Origin: Bacteroidota bacterium
Lineage (GTDB): Bacteria; Bacteroidota; Bacteroidia; Chitinophagales; Chitinophagaceae
Reading direction: 5' to 3'
NCBI GenBank assembly: GCA_023437225.1
Contig: JAEZGS010000011.1
Location: 248,001-312,000 of the forward strand
Length of the DNA: 64,000 nucleotides
In this document: piece by piece, positions 60,798-64,000 of the stretch
How the letters are laid out: each line of letters opens with the position of its first letter
How positions within the stretch are numbered: position 1 is the stretch's first letter
The notes under the pieces: generated by a model
The model's input: only the letters and a program-made list of their open reading frames with translations
The model's database searches: none
Told to the model about the DNA's origin: nothing
Made by a program: the position numbers and the translations under genes

Positions 60798-61829
60798 ATG
60801 ATGCATCAATTTTTTGCGATCGTTTTTTTAACGGTAATGTGTTGGGGGCAATCAATTGCTCAAAACGCAACAGGTGCATTCTATGGACGTGCTGATGTCA
60901 TGAATATGGGTAGCAATGCCAATAATTATATGACAGAGCTGGTGATCAAGCAGAAAGGCAATGAGGTTGAAGGCATATTTGGCTATTACTTTAAAGACAG
61001 TTATCAGAGTTTTTTCGTGCGGGGTACCTACAATCCCAGGACCCGTGTAGTGGAAATAAAGGATCTGCCTGTCCTTTTTTATAAATCTGCAACGCGAAAC
61101 GGAATTGAATGTCCGATGAGTTTCATCGGAACATTGATGGTGAGTAAGGCAGGCAGTACCATCAATGGAAGCTTTCATACCGATCCAAAATACAGGTACA
61201 CCTGCCCGGAATTGCGCGTGAGTTATAAGATCGACGATGAGGCGGATACCGACAGCACCTTGCGCGGCTCAGTTGCCGGCCAACGATTCTGGCAGCCGCA
61301 GGAAGAAGACTTTGTGGTAACAAATGTAACTGGCGATCAAAGCAAAAGTTTACCTGCTGACGTAACAGCCAACGCCGCATCGCCCAAGGATTCTACTACT
61401 GCACAGGTAAGCATGCCGATGACAACTGCAGCCATTGATAGCGCCGAAATCAAAAGAAAGGAAGCTGAACTCTTGAAAAAATTTACGGCGAGAAAGAACA
61501 GTTACATGAAGGACATCGTAGTGGAGTCAGACTCTTTGCGTGTTAGCTTCTACGATAATGGTGATATCGACGGTGATTTTATCAGTGTGTTTTTAAATGG
61601 TCGGCCAATTGTTGTGGGCAAGGAACTCAGTGCACGAGCCATGAATCTATATTTGTCGCTAGAACCAGGAAAGGATTACCACGAACTCAGCATGTTTGCT
61701 GAGAATCTGGGAAAGATACCTCCAAACACTGCTTTGATGGTGATCAGTGATGGTATAAACCGGTATGAACTTTATTTATCCAGCAGTCTGACACAGAATG
61801 CAGCGGTGCGTATCCGTCGCAAGAAGTGA
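60798..61829 (+). CDS. Secreted protein of unknown function
   Basis: A 343-residue protein with signal peptide from ATG 60798 or 60801 (HQFFAIVFLTVMCWGQSIAQ). The first half is sheet-like, with YMTELVIKQKGNEVEGIFGYYFKDS, GTYNPRTRVVEIKDLPV, and SFIGTLMVSKAGSTINGSF; a Thr/Ser/Ala linker lies around 200-250; the last third has KDIVVESDSLRVSFYDNGDIDGDFISVFLNGRPIVVGKELSA, a compact beta-rich domain ending with the dibasic RIRRKK. I do not recognise either domain. The longer start at 60717 lies inside parC. Confidence 0.78.
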   Translation: MMHQFFAIVFLTVMCWGQSIAQNATGAFYGRADVMNMGSNANNYMTELVIKQKGNEVEGIFGYYFKDSYQSFFVRGTYNPRTRVVEIKDLPVLFYKSATRNGIECPMSFIGTLMVSKAGSTINGSFHTDPKYRYTCPELRVSYKIDDEADTDSTLRGSVAGQRFWQPQEEDFVVTNVTGDQSKSLPADVTANAASPKDSTTAQVSMPMTTAAIDSAEIKRKEAELLKKFTARKNSYMKDIVVESDSLRVSFYDNGDIDGDFISVFLNGRPIVVGKELSARAMNLYLSLEPGKDYHELSMFAENLGKIPPNTALMVISDGINRYELYLSSSLTQNAAVRIRRKK

Positions 61830-61851
61830 TTTGGTGTTTCAATTTTTACCT

Positions 61852-61893
61852 GATTACCGATTACCGACTACCGATTACCGATTACCGATTACA
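61852..61893. repeat. Seven-base tandem array (GATTACC)
   Basis: Six units of GATTACC at 61852, 61859, 61866 (variant GACTACC), 61873, 61880 and 61887 (ends GATTACA). The last unit supplies TTA at 61889-61891, the minus-strand stop codon of smpB, so the array begins exactly at the end of that gene. Confidence 0.85.
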
Positions 61894-62320
61894 TTCTTTT
61901 CATCGCGCGGTCCATGTCTTTTTGCTTGATTGATTCCCGCTTGTCGTACGACTTTTTACCTTTTCCCAGACCGAATTGAAGCTTTGCGAGTCCCTTGTCG
62001 TTGAAGTAGATCTTAAGTGGCACGAGTGTATAACCCTGTTCTTTCAACTTATTTTCCAGCTTGCGCAATTCCCGGCGTTGCAATAATAATTTGCGATCAC
62101 GCAACGGATCGTGATTGTTTACGTTACCATGTGAATACTCCGCAATATGAAGGCTTTTGATATATAATTCGCCCTTGTTAAAAAGACAATAGCTGTCATT
62201 GAAGCTTGCCTTTCCTGCCCGAAGCGATTTTACTTCCGTTCCATGCAATACCATTCCTGCATCATAGGTGTCTTCTATGAAATAATCATGAAATGCCGAT
62301 CTGTTCCTGATTTCAGCCAT
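61889..62320 (-). CDS. smpB: SsrA-binding protein SmpB
   Basis: A 143-residue OB-fold protein with the family sequence IRNRSAFHDYFIEDTYDAGMVLHGTEVKSLRAGKASFNDSYC, then YSHGNVNNHDPLRDRKLLL, GYTLVPLKIYFNDKGLAKLQFGLGKGKKSYDKRE and a basic tail (KQKDMDRAMKRM). SmpB carries tmRNA to stalled ribosomes. ATG 62320 is preferred to the upstream frame start at 62353, which would place the first residues inside a hairpin. The stop codon is part of a GATTACC array. The accD gene is 46 bases upstream and on the same strand. Confidence 0.95.
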   Translation of the reverse strand: MAEIRNRSAFHDYFIEDTYDAGMVLHGTEVKSLRAGKASFNDSYCLFNKGELYIKSLHIAEYSHGNVNNHDPLRDRKLLLQRRELRKLENKLKEQGYTLVPLKIYFNDKGLAKLQFGLGKGKKSYDKRESIKQKDMDRAMKRM

Positions 62321-62349
62321 AATAAAAAAGGAGGTAAAAATACCTCCTT
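62321..62349 (-). terminator. accD-smpB hairpin with anti-Shine-Dalgarno arm
   Basis: On the minus strand, stem AAGGAGGTA (62349-62341) pairs with TACCTCCTT (62336-62328), loop of four bases, followed by TTTT and ATT directly before the smpB ATG. It begins 16 bases after the accD stop. It is a full intrinsic terminator by form, yet the smpB start lies only seven bases after it, leaving no room for another promoter. The second arm TACCTCCTT equals the end of 16S rRNA. Confidence 0.8.
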
Positions 62350-62365
62350 CCAACTATAAGTCAAA

Positions 62366-63277
62366 CTAGTTTTTGAACAGGTGCAGCACGGTTGCGAGCT
62401 TTTCGCGCAATTCTTTTCTATTAACGATAAAATCAAGAAAGCCATGTTCAAGCAGGAATTCACTTCTTTGAAATCCTGGTGGAAGATCTTTTTTGATGGT
62501 CTCTTTTATTACGCGGGGACCTGCAAATCCGATCAATGCGCCAGGTTCTGCGATGTTAAGATCGCCCAACATTCCGAAGGATGCCGATATGCCACCAAAT
62601 GAAGGATCGGTGAGGAAAGAGATGTAAGGTATTCGTGCATCAGTTAGCTGGGATAGTTTACCCGATACTTTGGCAAGCTGCATCAGCGAAAATGCACTTT
62701 CCATCATCCTTGCGCCACCTGATTTGCAAATGATCATCAACGGAGCATTGGTCTTTATGCAATGATCAACGGCCCTTGAGATCCGTTCCCCCATCACACT
62801 TCCCAGCGAGCCGCCAATAAATTCAAAATCCATACAGGCGATCACGAGGTCCATGTCTTTAAGCTTACCGCTGGCAACACGAATTGAGTCTGTAAGATCC
62901 GTCTTCTGCCATGTTTCTTTAAGTCGCTTTTCATACGATTTAAGATCGGTGAACTGAAGAAAATCCTTGGAGCGGATCTCTTCAAACATGATGGTATATT
63001 CGTTCTCGTTGAAGATGATATCAAAATACTCGGAACTGCCTATCCGGTGATGGTAATTGCATTTCGGGCAAACAAATAACTGTTCACGCAGTTCGGTGAC
63101 CGTACATATGTAACCACATTCAGGGCACTTACTCCAAAGGCCTTCCGGAGTTTCTTTCTTTTCGGCAGTGCTGGTGAGAATTCCTTTCTTGATCCTTTTA
63201 AACCAGCTCGATTTCGTTTCTTCTGACTGACCCTCTTCCCCGGCGAGGTTTGCCTCAAAATCCTCGTCTTGTCTCAT
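62366..63277 (-). CDS. accD: Acetyl-CoA carboxylase carboxyltransferase subunit beta
   Basis: A 303-residue AccD. The N-terminal zinc ribbon has CPECGYIC and CPKCNYH with 15 residues between the pairs. The crotonase-like domain shows VIACMDFEFIGGSLGSVMGERISRAVDHCI, ICKSGGARMMESAFSLMQLAK, and GGISASFGMLGDLNIAEPGALIGFAGPRVI. With AccA it transfers carboxyl from biotin to acetyl-CoA in the first step of fatty acid synthesis. accA is elsewhere. The first about 25 residues, before the zinc ribbon, are acidic and low-complexity. Confidence 0.96.
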   Translation of the reverse strand: MRQDEDFEANLAGEEGQSEETKSSWFKRIKKGILTSTAEKKETPEGLWSKCPECGYICTVTELREQLFVCPKCNYHHRIGSSEYFDIIFNENEYTIMFEEIRSKDFLQFTDLKSYEKRLKETWQKTDLTDSIRVASGKLKDMDLVIACMDFEFIGGSLGSVMGERISRAVDHCIKTNAPLMIICKSGGARMMESAFSLMQLAKVSGKLSQLTDARIPYISFLTDPSFGGISASFGMLGDLNIAEPGALIGFAGPRVIKETIKKDLPPGFQRSEFLLEHGFLDFIVNRKELREKLATVLHLFKN

Positions 63278-63474
63278 TCAGTAATATTTAGCGGCTAAGA
63301 TAGGTAACAATTGGAAAAACGGAAACTGAAATGCCGAACATGGTTGAATCGTTGTCCCTAGCGCAAATACACCTTACAGGTTTACATATACAACGCTCCC
63401 TACATTAGCGTATAACTTGATGCAATCATCATTAAAAAAAGCTTTTTCGGACACTTAATTCAGCCCTGCTACAC

Positions 63475-63482
63475 TATTTTTG
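63475..63482 (+). promoter_or_regulatory. -7 element upstream of sdhC
   Basis: TATTTTTG matches TAnnTTTG; predicted start near 63489, 29 bases before the sdhC ATG. A consensus TTG at the right distance upstream is not evident. The 240-base divergent gap between accD and sdhC shows nothing else. Confidence 0.45.
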
Positions 63483-63517
63483 CGCTTATACAGCATTCCT
63501 CAGATAAACTCTAACTA

Positions 63518-64000
63518 ATGAATTGGTCAGCAATTTTTTCGTCTTCGGTGGGAAAGAAATTCATAATGGCGGTTACTGGTGTTTTTCTTATTGTATTCCT
63601 GGTTGTGCATGTGGGATTGAACGCTTGCATCTTTGCAAATGATAATGGTGAGATGTTTAATAAGGCCGCGCATTTCATGGGTTCACACTGGCTCATTAGA
63701 TTGACAGAGATCGTTCTCTTTGTTGGAATCATTGCTCACGCGGTGCAGGCGTATGTACTGGAAGCACAGAATCGTTCCAAAAGAAAAGCGGGCTACCAGG
63801 TTGCACTCGGTGAACGAGGCAGTAAATGGTACAGTCGATCCATGGGTTTGCTTGGTACATTCCTTCTTTTATTTTTGATCATGCACCTTGCACATTTCTG
63901 GGTGCCTGCACGTATTACAGGAGTGCCTAATGAAACAGCAGACGGACATCACGATATGTATTCGCTGATGCTTACCACATTTTCAAACCCCGTAGTAGTT
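63518..64000 (+). CDS. sdhC: Succinate dehydrogenase/fumarate reductase cytochrome b subunit (3' end outside window)
   Basis: The first 161 residues of a Bacteroidota-type five-helix cytochrome b subunit (fused SdhC/SdhD type). SSVGKKFIMAVTGVFLIVFLVVHVGLN begins the first helix with a heme-ligand His; further histidines lie in MGSHWLIRL, IIAHAVQAY, LIMHLAHFW and DGHHDMY. It anchors the flavoprotein and iron-sulfur subunits to the membrane and passes electrons to menaquinone. The flavoprotein and iron-sulfur genes should follow beyond the window. Start ATG 63518 begins the conserved N-terminus. Confidence 0.92.
   Translation, partial: MNWSAIFSSSVGKKFIMAVTGVFLIVFLVVHVGLNACIFANDNGEMFNKAAHFMGSHWLIRLTEIVLFVGIIAHAVQAYVLEAQNRSKRKAGYQVALGERGSKWYSRSMGLLGTFLLLFLIMHLAHFWVPARITGVPNETADGHHDMYSLMLTTFSNPVVV

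Noticed and set aside
1..64000. CRISPR arrays, tRNA or rRNA genes, prophage, insertion sequences
   Set aside because: No spaced direct repeats of CRISPR type, no tRNA cloverleaf-type TTCGA motifs in context, and no transposase or phage-like proteins were found among the translated frames.

Overview
The window looks like a piece of a Bacteroidota chromosome, most probably from Chitinophagaceae or a close relative in Chitinophagales. Several things point there: type IX secretion (T9SS) C-terminal sorting domains on two secreted proteins, TAnnTTTG-type -7 promoter elements, a general lack of Shine-Dalgarno sequences, a CCDC81-type HU-domain protein, a PorT-type barrel, bacillithiol genes (bshB1 and a ytxJ-type gene), a Bacteroidota-type succinate dehydrogenase membrane subunit, and a topoisomerase IV operon with a DUF1835 gene between its two subunits. 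I saw no tRNA, rRNA, insertion sequence, phage gene or CRISPR array. Genus and family are inference; the genome was not searched.

Region 1 (1-14908) is the end of a surface-glycan locus, all on the + strand and tightly overlapping. It holds two ATP-grasp ligases, three GT4 glycosyltransferases, a polysaccharide-deacetylase-like protein, a WlbA/WlbB-type dehydrogenase and acetyltransferase pair for diacetamido-uronic sugars, a PglC/EpsL-type phosphoglycosyl transferase, a polytopic protein, an ATP-grasp plus HAD pair, an EpsN/PglE-type aminotransferase, and a membrane-anchored PglF-type 4,6-dehydratase. Dehydratase, aminotransferase and phosphoglycosyl transferase would together make and load a 4-amino-4,6-dideoxy-HexNAc primer. 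No PglD-type acetyltransferase is present, but an ATP-grasp/HAD pair sits in the gap. Flippase and polymerase genes are not in the window.

Region 2 (14969-31996) is mostly housekeeping: PAP2 phosphatase, YtxJ-type thiol protein, an unlisted 37-residue lipoprotein, Mpl (murein recycling), a DnaQ-type exonuclease, a dolichol-phosphate-mannose-synthase-like GT2, an EamA exporter, a PorT-like barrel, lipoyl E2 acyltransferase, CinA, a thioesterase and DoxX. It ends with an apparent operon of a 1009-residue TPR protein, an outer-membrane barrel, an HU-CCDC81 membrane protein and a methyltransferase.

Region 3 (31983-47678) carries a glutaminyl cyclase lipoprotein, a T9SS-exported M43 metalloprotease, a universal stress protein, a front-end-type desaturase, BshB1, dihydrolipoyl dehydrogenase, an amine-oxidase-like flavoprotein, SMC, and a YceI/outer-membrane-barrel/YceI cluster in strongly biased codons.

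Region 4 (47688-64000) has a YCF48-like protein, a secreted rhodanese-thioredoxin fusion, a probable small RNA (about 49734 down to 49431), an Xaa-Pro aminopeptidase, a T9SS lamin-tail protein, a transglutaminase-like membrane protein, topoisomerase IV (parE-DUF1835-parC), smpB, accD and the start of sdhC.

The least ordinary features are four short seven-base-periodic arrays scattered between genes, the small RNA candidate, the accD-smpB hairpin whose arm mimics the 16S anti-Shine-Dalgarno, the tiny lipoprotein with an operator-like palindrome, and the ATP-grasp/HAD amino-sugar module.
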